A stretch of DNA of 64,000 nucleotides from Polyporus tsugae (Eukaryota > Basidiomycota > Agaricomycetes > Polyporales > Polyporaceae), in assembly GCA_024305745.1 (NCBI GenBank), contig JAHRBS010000012.1, forward strand, positions 129,001-193,000, written 5' to 3'. Made by a program: the position numbers and the translations under genes. The number at the start of each line of letters is the position of its first letter. Positions within the stretch are counted from its first letter, which is position 1. The notes beneath the pieces are model-generated. The model did not search any database and was not told the origin of the DNA. It saw only the letters and a list, made by a program, of their open reading frames with translations. Shown here piece after piece: positions 11,165 through 23,335 of this stretch.

Positions 11165-14100
11165 ATGCTCCCCTTTCCCGTGGCCCAGGAGTCCGCTACG
11201 GAGTCCGCTACTGAGTCCGCTACGCCATCCGGACCCTCAGGGTTGAGCTTTGGCAGCGATGCTGTAGTGGCTATGACTGCCAAGGAGAAGCTCCAGGATT
11301 CCGAGATCCAGATTCAGTACGTCCCCACTCTCATCATGCGCTAGTCACTGCTCACCTCACGCGATGCATGCTACACAGGTATCGCACGCTCTCTATACAC
11401 GCCGACTCCCTTCCTAAACAGAAGGAAGCGGTTAAGACGACCGCGGTCGCGACCGACCCGGCTGCCGCCATCCGGCAGATGGACATCCACCGTTTGCCAG
11501 TAGACGAAGTCTATACCCGCTTCTCGACATCCCCCACTATCGGCCTGGAGAGCACGGCGGTCCAACGCCGCGTCAAGGATGGCCAGAATGTTATTTCCAA
11601 GCCCCCTTCTCAGAATTGGAAGAAGGCTCTCAATTACGTGTTTGGAGGGTTCAACTTCCTCATGTGGATCGCGTTCATCGTCACCGTCGTATGTCACTTC
11701 CTTTCTGTCACCAAGCCTCATGCCCCTCACGCGTTCTTTGTCGCGCAGCTCTCCTACAAGCCGCTTGGTGAGCCGGATCCGGCGGTGTTCAATCTTGGCG
11801 TTGCCGTCCTTCTGGTATGAGGGAACTCTCTCTTACCTCACCGAGTTCGCATTCATGATGTGAGATATAGTTGCTGGTGATCCTCATCTCCGCAACCTTC
11901 TACGCGCTCGTCGACTGGCATGCATCCCGCATCATGAATTCGATCAAGAACCTTGTCGCCGAGGACGCCTCCGTCATCCGTGACGGCAAGCATCAGACCG
12001 TGCCCGCCAGGGACCTCGTCGTCGGCGACGTCGTCACGCTCTCAATGGGCGACCGCGTCCCTGCCGATCTCCGTCTCGTAGCGGTCTCCAGCGACGTGCG
12101 GTTTGACCGCTCGCTTCTGACCGGCGAAAGGTGTGGCCAGCCATCCCTCCCCCCTTCTCCTCCCTAGTACAGCCGCTGACCATCTCGTAACAGTGACATG
12201 ATTCCTGGGACGCTCGACCTCACGTCGGACAACGCGCTCGAGACTCGCAACCTCGCGCTTGCGTCGACCTTCGTCGTCCAGGGGAGCTGCACCGGCGTCG
12301 TCTTCGCCATCGGGGACAGGTCCGTCATGGGCCGCATCGTCGCCATGTCCGGCCAGACCAAGTTCAAGCTCACGAGCATCCAGAAGGAGGTGTGGTTCTT
12401 CACGAAGATCATCTCGACGCTCGCGCTCGGCCTGTTCGCCCTCGCGCTCATCATCTGGGCGGCGTGGCTGCGGAGGAGCTTCCCGGGCTACGAGTCCGCG
12501 AGTCAGGCAATCGTGAACTCGATCGGGTGCTTGACAGCTTTCGTCCCACAGGTACGTGCTACTTACTCAATCGCTCACTTAGACGGCCTGTGGTGATGTA
12601 GAGATCTCACTCCGATCATTACGTAGGGATTGCCTGTCTGCGTCGCGCTCTCCTTAACCATTGTGGCCAAGCGCATGGCGAAGCGGAACGTGCTCGTCAA
12701 GAACCTCGCTACCATCGAGACTTTAGGCTGCATGTCCGTGCTCTGCTCCGACAAGACTGGCACTTTGACCGTCGGCAAGATGGTGCGTTGTTGTCATTCC
12801 CTACTTTGGAACTTCGCTCATCACCTTCTCGCACGCAGTCCGTCCAGAACGTCGCATTCCTTGACGCCGAGTTGCACGTCGAGGAGATTCAGGAAAGGTT
12901 CTCGGGAAAGGAAGCCGCCGGCGCTCCTCTGGCACTTCGAGCCCTTCACATGGTCGCACGTCTATGCAACGGTGCCAAGTTCGATTCAGCCACCGTCCAC
13001 CTGCCCCTCGACGACCGGCAGATCAAAGGTGACGCGACCGACAGCGCAATCCTCCGTTTCGCCGAGGGCCTCTCCGTCCCTTCCATTGACGTCACGACGT
13101 CAGCCCTCCTCGAGTCATATGAGAAGACATTCGAGATCCCTTTCAACTCCCGGAACAAATGGATGCTCACCGTCGTCCAGCGGTACGCCGAGGGCCACGC
13201 CAAGCTGGGGTTCAAGCCCGAGCCCAAACCCGAGCCCGACAGGTGGATGCTCGTCAAGGGCGGCCCGGACGTCCTCTTCCCGAAGTGCAGCTCCGTCATG
13301 CGCGTCGACGGCACCGTCTCGCCGCTCGACGCCTCCCTTCGCGCCCAGCTCCACCTCCTGCAGGAGCGCTGGAGCAGTGAGGGCCAGCGCGTCCTCGCGC
13401 TCTGCCGCCACTCGCTCGACGGCGTGCCCATCGATCCGACGATGTCCCCGAACGACGTGGAGCAGCTGATGTACAGGACCTTGGGGGAGCTCACGCTGGT
13501 CGGACTTGTTGGTATCCGGGACCCGCCTCGGCCCGACGTCGCGGACGCTGTGAGGACCATACGTCGGGCCGGCGTCCGGGTGTTCATGGTCACCGGCGAC
13601 TTCAAGCTGACCGCGCTGGCTATCGCTCGTCATGTTTGTGTGTTCCGTGATAGTCCTCATGATGTGTGGTGCTGACTCTCCAGCAGGTCGGCATCGTCAC
13701 GCAGGAGAAAGTGGACGGCCTCAAGGACGTGCGGGCATCTTTGCTCGCAACACGGTATGTCGGCCTCGATCCTCCAGAGATCAAGCCGAACGAGGACGAC
13801 GGGGTCCGTGCGCTCGTGCTTACGGGCGACGACGTCGAGCTGCTCGAGGATGCGGACTGGGACGTGGTCCTCGGCGGCTACACCGAGATCGTCTTCGCGC
13901 GGACCACTCCCGAGCAGAAGCTGAGGATTGTGGAAGAGACTAAAGCGAGAGGAGACAACACGGTCGCGGTCACTGGCGATGGTGTGAACGACGCGCCTGC
14001 GCTGAAGGCGAGCGACATCGGCGTTGCAATGGGCTCCGGAAGCGATGTTGCGAAGGAAGCTGGTTCGTTCTCAACATATTATATGGTGTTGTCATCGGTG

Positions 14101-15234
14101 CTCACTCACCTACAGCTGCGATGATCTTGCTCAACAATGACCTGTCCTCTATCGTTGTTGCCATCGAGATGGGCCGCCTCGTGTTCGATAACTTGAAGAA
14201 GGTCATCTTGTATCTGATGCCGGTAAGTATATTTCGAAACATGTGCGCTTCACTTGAACTCAACGCCTGACAGGCTGGAACATACACCGAATTCTTGGCA
14301 GTGTTTTGCAACGTCTTCCTCGGCATGCAGCTCGCACTCAGCTCTTACTTGCAAGTCTGCTTCTCTATCACCAACGACGTCGTCATGTCCATCTCGCTGA
14401 TGTTCGAGAAACCCGAGTCCGGTATGTATCCACCAGCACCACGCGAACACTCATGTCCTCATGAATCGCATAACATAGATCTCATGCTCCGCAAGCCTCG
14501 TAATGCCCGGACCGACAGGCTGACTGACTGGCGATTCTTCGTCCAGATCTACCTTGTGAGCGCACCCTCCCCTCTATCTTTCCTTGCACGACTAACATCC
14601 CCCGGCAGTTCATTGGATTAATGATGTGGCCATGCGCGATGAGCATGTGGTTCCTCTACATGAGCCAGCAGGGCCTCGGCTTCTACGACGTTATCCTCGT
14701 TTACAACAAATGGACCGACGGCTACAAGGGCTTCACCCTCACCCAGCTCAACGAGTTCGTCAGCGTTGGCCAGTGCATCTAGTACGTCCTATCATTACCT
14801 TCCACACGGCCCGTTCATTGCGATTTGAGACTCATCAATGCAAATATGTCACAGCTACATCACGATGGTGTTCATGCAGTACGGCGGTCTCCTGGCCGTG
14901 CGCAACCGGCGTGTCTCCATTCTCCAGTCCAACCCGCTCTGGGGCCCCCGCCGGAACCTGGCGGTCCCCGCGGGGATGATCGCCACTGCGCTCATCGGCG
15001 TCGTGAATCTGTACGGGCCGGGGCTCCAGAAGGTGTTCGGCACCACGCCCATCCCTGGGATGTTCTGGGGCATTCCGTTCGCGTTCGCTCTCGGCATTCT
15101 GACGATAGACGAGATCCGGAAGCTCATCGCGAGGACCTACCCTAACGTGAGTCAACGCTGCTGCGACTGTTTCGACCACTTTCTGGAGACTAACGTGTAT
15201 CCTATAGTCTATCGTGGCCAAGATGGCTTGGTAG
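11165..15234 (+). CDS. P-type ATPase, type II alkali-cation pump (IIC/ACU-like)
   Basis: Fourteen exons: 11165-11316, 11379-11688, 11749-11814, 11871-12130, 12194-12551, 12627-12782, 12839-13633, 13687-14062, 14116-14222, 14274-14421, 14479-14555, 14609-14781, 14855-15146, 15208-15234. All phases close; 1098 aa. Hallmarks in order: actuator loop TGES (split by an intron), phosphorylation site CSDKTGTLT, nucleotide-domain KGDATDSA and KGGPDVL, hinge [17 protein letters not shown], and a ten-helix layout. Length and motifs fit plasma-membrane Na/K-type (IIC) or fungal ACU alkali-cation pumps rather than Ca or H pumps. M4 reads VPQGLPV where Na,K-ATPase has VPEGL, so a cation-ligand Glu is replaced by Gln; M6 keeps one Asp (ITNDVV). 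The transported ion is therefore uncertain, K+ or Na+ uptake being possible. The N terminus holds three tandem ESAT units. The 60-nt intron 11689-11748 is frame-neutral but has good splice sites. Confidence 0.85.
11188..11224 (+). repeat. Three tandem 12-bp units in ATPase exon 1
   Basis: GAGTCCGCTACG-type units repeated three times with single-base differences, encoding (ESAT)3 in the cytosolic N-terminal tail. The copy number is probably variable between strains. Confidence 0.8.
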
Positions 15235-15957
15235 GACTCGTTGTCGTCGTCGCCGTTCCCTCACGCGCCCATCATTAAGATTTATTCTTGTTCTTGCTAT
15301 AATTCCAACGTTCCCGTCCCTGGCTTCGAGACGCTCTATATCATACCCAACAACCCATCCGTGACTCGCAGTACACACAACCGACACGTTGCAAACAAAC
15401 ATCTCAAGAACAGAAGGGGAGAGGAGAATGTCCCCTTTTAACTGGCATTTTCTATTCGAGCCACGCGGAACCCGTCCGGCGGACGTTCGCTACACACAGT
15501 GTAGGTAACCTAATCTCGAAAGACGAAAAACAAACAAAACAGTCCGTTGATGCTGCAGAAAAGTGTACTGCTAGGGACGACATCCATGACTCCAGACGAA
15601 CGCAAACAGACCTCCAGCCCAAATGACGAAAGAAACAGAGAGCTCTAGCAGAATAGAGGCGAGCTTGTGTTTGGGAAAGTACGTAGGCGTTCGGAACGTT
15701 GGGGTAGGGGATGAAGTGAATGGACGCAAGGAGAGCAGGAAGGGGACGTGTATGCAGATGGACGATGGTCATGGATCGATGTGGATGGACAAAACTTGAT
15801 GTAGCGCTACAGGTTTCCAGGGATACATTATAGGCAATTAGGCGATGTGGGGGTGGTGGAGATGGCAAGGTAAAGCAATACATGGATGAAGTAGACAGGG
15901 GATGGGGATGTGGTAGATCGAAAACAAGCCCAGAGCGAGGTTCACAGCGTTCAATGT
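15235..15957. other. Convergent 3' region
   Basis: Between the 3' ends of the ATPase (+) and the RING gene (-), so it should hold both 3' UTRs and polyadenylation sites. The 143-aa minus-strand open frame at 15452-15883 has no recognisable feature and lies where the RING 3' UTR is expected. Confidence 0.45.
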
Positions 15958-18900
15958 TCAGTTATCCATGGAGAGTGCCATGCGGCAAATAGGGCATACG
16001 CGGCTCTCGCGCAGCCATTTCTGGAGGCAGGCCTCATGGAACCTATACGACACATGTTTCGCGTGAGCATTTGATCAAATTTTCGTCATTGCACGGAGTA
16101 ATGCGGTTTGAAGCACGCGTAGTGGGGAAGAAAAAGGTATGTTTTTGAATGAATGAATGAACGAAGCAAGGGTATACGGTAAATGAACGAAAGGGTATAT
16201 GGGGTATGAAGAAGTGCAGTTTCACGCGAGGACGTGTAACGATACACAACGGACAACACGAAAGGGAAAAGGAAAACACGAAGGCAAACATGAGCAGGAG
16301 AAACACTTACGAGTGCTTGCACACGGGTGTCAGCGCCGCGCGCTCGTCGCGCCGGAACTGCGACATACAGACCCCGCACCGGTCCACCGCCACGCCCAAC
16401 AGCGACAGCTTGAGCTTCACGCGCCCGTCCTTTAGCACCCGTCGCCTGGCCACCTCGATCTTGCCCGTGAATGGCACCTTTTCTGGAGACGCTCCGTCCC
16501 TTTCCGAGCCCTGCGTCGCCACCGGGCCCAGGATCTCGGATAGTCGCAGCAGGTCCTGCGAGGTTCGTCTCAAGTCAGCATTGTGATCGAACGGAAGGAC
16601 TGACAGACGTACATCGTAGTTCTCTCCATCCTCAGCGTCCTCCATCGCGCGCGAAGCGAGCAAGTCTAACTCCGTCACCTCGAGGAACTCCTGTCTCGGC
16701 CCTGCGCCAACTTCGTCCTCCCAGATGCTTCCTCCCGACGTCGACCGCACCATCAAAGGAGAGGCTGACACCGTGAGCATGGAAGACGCCGGAAGGAAAG
16801 GCGGAGGAGGGACAGTGGAAGCAGAGGAACTTGACGCCGGGAGCGGAGGCGGAGGCGGAGGAATCACGGGAGCCCTCGCATGGGAGGAAGCCGCAAGGTT
16901 ACAGCCTGCGAGCGGGAGCGCGGGTGGAGGAGGAACGAGGTCAGTGCGCGCGGGGGAAATGAAGGTAGATGGAGATGAAACTGCCGAAACCGTTATAGGC
17001 CGTGGCGGTAGAGCCTGGGAGGCATGCGTATTCGTGACCACGACCGGTGCTGGAGGCGGCGGCGGAGGCGGTGGGGGAGGTAGACGCGGAACAGGAGCCA
17101 AGCGTGCGGGTGATCGCGGTGGCGGCGGAGGTGGTGGGGGTCGCGGACGCGACGCTGCAGGCGCACGCACAACGGGGGAGGACATAGATGACGATGGCGC
17201 TTCCCTCGAATACACTTCCGGCACACGATTCACACGGTATCCATCCGGAATCCTCTTGACAGGAATCGCAGCCTCGTGCTCGGCGGGCAGCTGGGGCAGC
17301 GGACGACCGCGGTAATGTCCCGGAGTGCTGTGACTAGAGGGGGTATGTCGGGTGGGCGTCGTGGGCGTCGAAGAAGCTGTGGCTGATACTGATACTGGCG
17401 TAACGGGGGTGGTGGGGGTGACCGGCGAGGCAGGGATGGGAGACATGCGGCCGCTGCGAGGCATATACACAGATGCAGAGGAGATCATGTGTTCTATGCA
17501 TGCGGGCTCCCCCGCGCTCTCCGGCTCATCTTCGCTCGCCCCCTCGATATTGACGTCAGGAGCTACCAGCGGGCTTGCACGGTATCCGGCCCCGACTCCG
17601 AACCCGACGCTCGTGTCGCACGACAGCATGGCCATCCGGTGCGAAGGCGGCGGGGTAACTGCGCGCCGCCTGCGCAGATGTCCAGATGTATCTCCATGTC
17701 CACTCGTTGGACTGACAGGTGAGGCAGGAGTAGTCGGACTGACCGGTGAAGCCTGCGACGGTGGACTAAGCGTAGGGATAGGGCTGCGACTGCAACGCGG
17801 CGACGCAGCCAACTCGAGCGACATCGCCATCGTCATACTCGCCACCGCAGGCAGCGGCGCCGAGTAGTGCTTGTGCGCGTTCTTCTCACTGCGAGACAGC
17901 GCAGCGATGGCGGGGTGCTTTGGGGGCGGGAGGACTTCTGGATACGCGGGTTGCGACGGGTGGAAGGGATGGAAGACGGAAGCAGGAGAGGACAGGGGAG
18001 AGGCGCTGATAGGGGAGGCGGAGGTGGGGGTCTGAGACAGGGGCGAGCGCGACACAGGGGACGGTACTTTCCAGATTACCGATGGCGACGGCTTGACTGT
18101 GCGCGGTGTAGCTGGAGCTGTCGGTGTAGCAGGAAGCGGTGCCAAAACTGCGCGCGGTGTGTGAAGAGAGGGCGCCGTCATGGGGTGGGCGATGGTTGGC
18201 GTTGGGATCGTCGTCGTACGCAGTTGGCGAGGTTGAGCGTTAGCGACCATCCTTAGAGGTGATTTCTCTGACGGATACGGTCGGGCAACTGCTGCGGCGA
18301 TTGGGCATGGCGCGGGAGCATGGTAAGCCAGAGTGGGGAGAGGTGAAGTCAGCATTGTAGGGCTATCGAGAAGAGCAGGTCCAGGGCGATGTCGTACTGG
18401 ACGGTTGAGGAAAGCAGAGCGCGGGCTATCCGTCGGGGACGAGACTGAGCTCGTTGGTGATGATGCGCGCACGTCGGGATTCGAGCGTGCAGGCGATGTT
18501 GGTGTGGTAGATAAATTCGAAGCAGACTGCGCCGAGTCGACAGACTCTGCCTCCACGCTCACGACTTCCCAACCGTCAATAGACTCCGACGCGGAGGACG
18601 AATCGGAGGAAGAGACGAAGCTCGCGTTGAGATTGACCGTGGACGTTAATGCCACAGTGGACGACTGCGAGCTTGTGTGTTCTTTCTCCTTGCCCTTGAG
18701 CCCGCTGAACAACCTCTTCACTCCGAAGCTCTCTCTGCGCTTCAGCGACTTGCTGGGATAAGGCGGAGCAGAGAAGCTCTTGTCGCTCATCGCATCCTTA
18801 TCTTTCCCAAGCGCATTTGTGAAAGAGAGCGTCATGCTGCTCGCGAGTGCCATGGGCAACTTGAAGAACCCGGACGCGCTGGGTGACAGCGGAGATCCAG

Positions 18901-20694
18901 GGGGGCTCGCCGGTTCCAGACTCTGCCCCTTCGGACTCCTCATGAGCAGCGATTTCGAGCGCGACATGCCTTTCCCCTTCGCGGATGATACTTCGAGGTA
19001 AGGCGACTTCCCCTTCTCGACGGGAGGCAGCGGACTGCGCCGGTGGGAATGTGCGTGCACGGAGTCCTCGTCGTCTTCACGTTCCTCCTCGGACGCGTCC
19101 TCGTCCTCCTCGCTGGCCTCGTCGATACTCTCGATGTCACTGCACTCTAGCGAGCGAACGGTCCCGCAATGCAAACACCTACGGGTATTCGCGCTGGTAC
19201 CGCTCCCTCCCCCAAAAGCGGTGAGGACTTCCTCGGTGTTGCGGCGCTGAAATTCGCGTTGGACGCGCTCCTCGAGGGACAGGCCCAACCGACGGTCAGC
19301 AGACCAGCGTTGCCTGGGTTCCCAAGTGAACTCTTCAAATACGTCGGTGGTGGTCGCGATAGAAGCCCGGACCGGAGACGACGGTGATGAAGGCACGGAA
19401 TCCTCGGTGGGGAGAATGGGTTCCGTCGCCGCTCTATGTTGAGTGGGAGATGGTGAGTGCTCGAAGGACTCAGAGCGGAGCGCAGGCAGGGAATAATGGG
19501 AGTGCTGAGGTCGAGGACGTGTGAGGGGTAAAAAGATGTCAGAGAGGGCAGGAGAAGCCTCGGAGGCAGGAGGATCGCGGACAGCATGGTAGCCAGAGAG
19601 CAAGGTGGTAGTTGAGGACGACGTCAAGCGGTCAGGCACAGCTTTCGGAGACCGTTCACGAGGCTGCAGTGCGGGCTCGCCAAGGGAAGCCTGTATAAGT
19701 GGCGGCTGCTCAGGTGCATGTTGATCCAGAGATGACTGTGGGATATACCTCCGCTGCGGGGGTCGCAGTAGAGGCATGTCGGAGGCGAAGAAATCAGTGG
19801 AAGATTCTGACGCAGCCGTTGCATAGGATAGCGTGGTGGTGGTCGAGACGGGAGTCGTCACAGAAAGCAATGTTGTGGTCGATGGCGATAACAAGGGCGA
19901 CGACTCAGGGCGTAGCGATCGACTGTGAGGAGAATCATGGGGAGGATGAGGATCGACCGACCTAACAAGTGAGACGTGCGAAGCCGCGGGAGAATCCTCG
20001 AGCTGTGACGCTGCGGCAGGAGAGGCGTAGATCGTCGAAGGTGTCACGGAGGCCACGGATGTCGGCACGGACAGGGATGGGATGGAAGACGTCATGGGAT
20101 GTTGGTACTGGGATCGCGCAGACGAATCGATGGTCGTGGTGTCATGCGACTCGAGCAGAGACTGGAGCGAGTCTGAAGTTCCGGACGACGAGAGATGGGG
20201 CGGGACATACGGGGTTGCAATAGCGTCCTCGAAAGAGGGTGGAGGGTAATCTGGGATGGACTGGTCTGTGGAATATTGAGGGATGAGCGTCCGAGATGAA
20301 AAAGGCAGAGGTCACACGCACCGTCAATTGTGGAGTCAAATCTACGGCATGAAGACGTAGCCGCCGTCGGGGATGCTGAGGCCGGAGACGGTGTCGAAAT
20401 TGCATGCTTACGGGTGCGTATGTGGGCTGGGGCAGGATGGAGCTTGCGGGAGGATGAGAGAGGGACGGCGGTGGTGAAGCGAGGCTCTTCGTCGTCAAGC
20501 GGATTCCGGTTGGCGGACTGCTTCTTCTTCTTAGTCGGCTTCCTGATTCTCCCTGCGTTCTGAGGGGGGATGAGGGTGAGCTGGCCGTGGTGAGCGACGA
20601 CGTGTGTCAAATAGGGGGCTACTCGGACTTGGTCGTCCTGCCTGTTCGACCAACGGTGGGTGCTCGAGGAGTCTGCTGGCTGCGAAGAGGACAT
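15958..20694 (-). CDS. Large disordered protein with C-terminal RING-H2 finger (putative E3 ubiquitin ligase)
   Basis: Three exons: 20694-20322, 20265-16311, 16042-15958; introns 56 and 268 nt; phases close; 1470 aa. Translation starts at ATG 20694 (MSSSQPADSSS). Nearly the whole protein is low-complexity Ser/Pro/Thr with a basic KPTKKKK patch near residue 50, a Cys pair motif (CLHCGTVRSLEC) beside an acidic run of Glu/Asp, and two polyproline blocks near the C terminus. The last 52 residues form a canonical C3H2C3 RING: C1421, C1424, C1440, H1442, H1445, C1448, C1459, C1462. The final intron splits the RING between the first His and second His. By family knowledge it should recruit an E2 and act as a ubiquitin ligase; the proline runs could bind SH3, WW or profilin partners. 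Substrates are unknown. Confidence 0.85.
16990..17150 (-). repeat. Polyproline-coding tracts in the RING gene
   Basis: Two runs of eight or more consecutive Pro codons (GGN repeats on the plus strand) separated by about 20 residues. They create a long spurious Gly-rich open frame on the plus strand. Confidence 0.8.
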
Positions 20695-21776
20695 TGAGAC
20701 GGTGGCCAACGTGGACAAGAGCAAGATTGCGGGTCATCGTACGTCTTCAAATCCCAGCGTGTACATGTGTCCGCCGTTGCAGCGGATCTGCTCGTGGCTG
20801 CAGACAACGCGGTGAACTCGTTGCTGGGACGAGCGGCAGTCAATTATTATTCCTTGCCGCTCGCAAGCAGGCAATAATACTACTTTAAATGTCCGTCATA
20901 TCATATGTAGTCTTATTACTTATTAAAGTGTATAGTTACGTAATTATATTTTTGTGCTATTAGTCGAGACCTGGGCCTGAACGTAACGCGTTAACATTGT
21001 AATAACAACGTTAACGACTTCCTCTCGCACCGCTGCTCTCCGACATCGACGTCGACGGGTCCGACAATATGGATATATGTGTCCCTCTCCTTCCTTACAG
21101 CTCGGCCTTCGTTCGGTGCACATGAGGCGGTTCATTCGAACGCGCCGCGAGCGGGAGACACCATGGACAGTAGGAATGTCGAGGCTGGGCATTACTATGA
21201 GTGCGTCGGTTACTCATTGGCCATATGATCTGAAACTTACGCCGTCTCTATCGCGACCCGTTCTAAAAGGCTACAACACACATGCCATGCCAAGAGATGG
21301 GTAGTTTGAGAATGCCGGTGGCCCTTCGAGGTCTGTTTACGTGACCCTCTCAATTCCACCCGCTCAAGAAGGCCCGTGAAAAGGCAATGGCTGTAGAGGT
21401 CCTGATGAAGATGCAACTGGTCAAGTCTGATCTTCGGGATGTAAGCATGGGGTGGCTTACTGGGGCATAGTAAGTATCGAATTTGGTATCCGAGAACTTG
21501 GTCAATGACTATCGTACATATCCATCCCAGTCAGGCGACAGGACGCAGTCAGAAGGCTCACCGCCGTCGCGTGGGGACGAACAGCAACTACTAGTACTAA
21601 GTAGATTTCTTGCGTTCCGGCGTTCCAAGATGATCATGCTGACGACGCGTCTACTCGCCTTGCTGTGCCGGCTAGAGTTTGAGCTTTGAGGCCTATCCAA
21701 TGACAACCCACCCACGCAATCTCCGGTTGGCTTGGATTCTTGTGTTTAGCTACACAACAAACACCTCCAATACGCA
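20695..21776. other. Intergenic, partly AT-rich, no gene supported
   Basis: Holds the RING-gene promoter. An unusually AT-rich patch (about 20850-20960) stands out against GC-rich surroundings. Nothing else recognisable. Confidence 0.45.
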
Positions 21777-21784
21777 TATATAAA
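21777..21784 (+). promoter_or_regulatory. TATA box of GST pseudogene D
   Basis: TATATAAA 75 bp before the ATG at 21859, at a spacing like that of the intact GST genes, showing that this copy once had its own promoter. Confidence 0.5.
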
Positions 21785-21858
21785 GGACAGGCACACAGCT
21801 GCATCATGGACTCAGTACTACAGCGCACCAAACGGAAGACGTGACCAGGCATGAGGCG

Positions 21859-22524
21859 ATGTCGGAGACTAAGAGAATCACCCTCTATGCCGCGGTGCAC
21901 CCTCTATGCCGCGGTGGCAGACCTACTTTTCAATTCACCGCTCCGTCTCACAATCAGCAGGACTCCTCCTTCCCGCACAGGGTCCGTCTGGCCCTTGAAG
22001 AGGCCAAGGCGACGCACGACATCATCTGGATCGACCAAGTCGAGAAGCCAGAGTGGTACGAGAAGAAAGTATATCCAGGCGAAGGCAGGGTGCCTCTCTC
22101 TGTGCCTCACACGACAACAGAATCGGCTCTAACACATGGTTCTCGTCCAGGTCCCGTACCTCGTTTACGGCGGGCCCAAGCTCAGCCCCAACGAAGCCCC
22201 GTCCGCCAACGCGGTCGGGATCCCCGACTCGTTCGTCGCCCCCAGTTCGTCGCCGACCTCTTCCCTGCCGCGCGCCTCCTCCCCTTGGACTCGGTCCAGC
22301 ATGCGCAGGCGCGCCTCTTCACCGAGTTCGTCGACAAGAAGTTCGTCGTCGCGTGCCTCTTCATGGGTGCCCCTATCGGCGGCATCTTCGCCGTGCTTGA
22401 CGAGATCAAGTGCAAGCTGCCGCCGACCGGCTTCGTTCTGGGCGACTAGTCCATCGCCGATGGAGCGGTCGTCCCGATCCTGCTCCGCATGGAGCACGCC
22501 TGGCGCGTCAAGCCGTTCACTATC
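21859..22524 (+). pseudogene. Glutathione S-transferase pseudogene (copy D), truncated
   Basis: Closest to the intact copy E at 53286-54240. It keeps the start ([13 protein letters not shown]) and the [16 protein letters not shown] segment, but is broken at four levels. An 18-bp tandem duplication at the end of exon 1 accompanies loss of the GTGAGC donor (now GCAGAC). A one-base deletion near 22240 shifts the frame after GIPDSF. A nonsense TAG at 22447-22449 replaces the Trp codon expected in the GEWSIADA motif. The gene then ends abruptly after KPFTI at 22524, where the left arm of the inverted duplication begins, so the C-terminal helices are missing. TGG-to-TAG is a G-to-A transition. Clearly non-functional. 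Confidence 0.88.
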
Positions 22525-22651
22525 GGTCGCTGGCGCTCTCGGCAGCGACATCCCATGGTAGATGTACACGGTAGATGTACACGGCGTTTCCGAGGAGAAG
22601 AGGAACCTTCAACAGTTGGGTGATCAGCGTCGGCAGTGCGAGGATGGCCAT
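22525..22651 (-). pseudogene. Truncated 5' fragment of the ICMT-like gene
   Basis: Translates from ATG 22651 as MAILALPTLITQLLKVPLLL, matching the start of the intact gene at 49274 (MAFLALPTLSTPLLKVPLLL). It runs only to the arm breakpoint at 22525 and contains a short internal duplication of a GTAGATGTACACG unit near 22562-22588. No catalytic part remains. Confidence 0.82.
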
Positions 22652-23335
22652 CGTTGGATGCGTGGTACATGCGCACCTTGGTAGTTGCGCTAATAAGTAG
22701 TCCGGAAAGCGAGACACGTTTTCATTCAGACACACCGGGGTCCAACGGTCGCTTCATCATCAGTCCGGCCAGAATTCAACATGCATGCATGTAGGTCAGG
22801 CGGTTCGGCTCTGTTCATCTTGTCTTGTTCGTCCCACGCCGCGAACCTTTTCAATGAATTCTTTGGAAGTCTTTGGTCTCGTGGAATGATCGCCATTCTT
22901 ATCCCCTGTTACCCGTCTGCTTCTATCGTTGCTGTCAGCCTCGGGACAGTACTTGCAAAGGTTCATAAGCTCTGGTGGCGGTTTGTCGGAGTGTGTGATT
23001 CTTGAAATTTTTTTAGTTTAAATCGTAGCCATGAATGTTATGGACCCCGTATAGGAAAACGTGGTCGTGGTCGATTGCTCACTTATGCCCACAACGTCAA
23101 TGCGCCTAGCTTGCCTTCCAGGCAGTACATCATCTTACTAGCGTGATCCGGAATGCAGCGCGTATAGCAAACATTCACAGATAGTTTAAATGTGCGATGT
23201 TCACAGCCCTAAAGGTTCGGCCAGGACGAAAATGCGTTCAACCGGTACCTCAATACAGGAAGGGGACAACACGATATAGTGTCCGCCTCGCCCACACACG
23301 TCCAAAACTCGTTCTTGAGTACCGTGTTCTCCGAC
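22652..23335. other. Non-coding part of the left arm
   Basis: Aligns in inverted orientation with 48196-49273 (for example around 22990-23130 versus 48770-48880). It is the ICMT/TDG intergenic spacer; no gene. Confidence 0.6.

Noticed and set aside
15452..15883. 143-aa minus-strand open frame
   Set aside because: Sits in the expected 3' UTR of the RING gene; no motif.
16725..17315. Gly-rich 196-aa plus-strand open frame
   Set aside because: Reverse of the polyproline codons of the RING gene.
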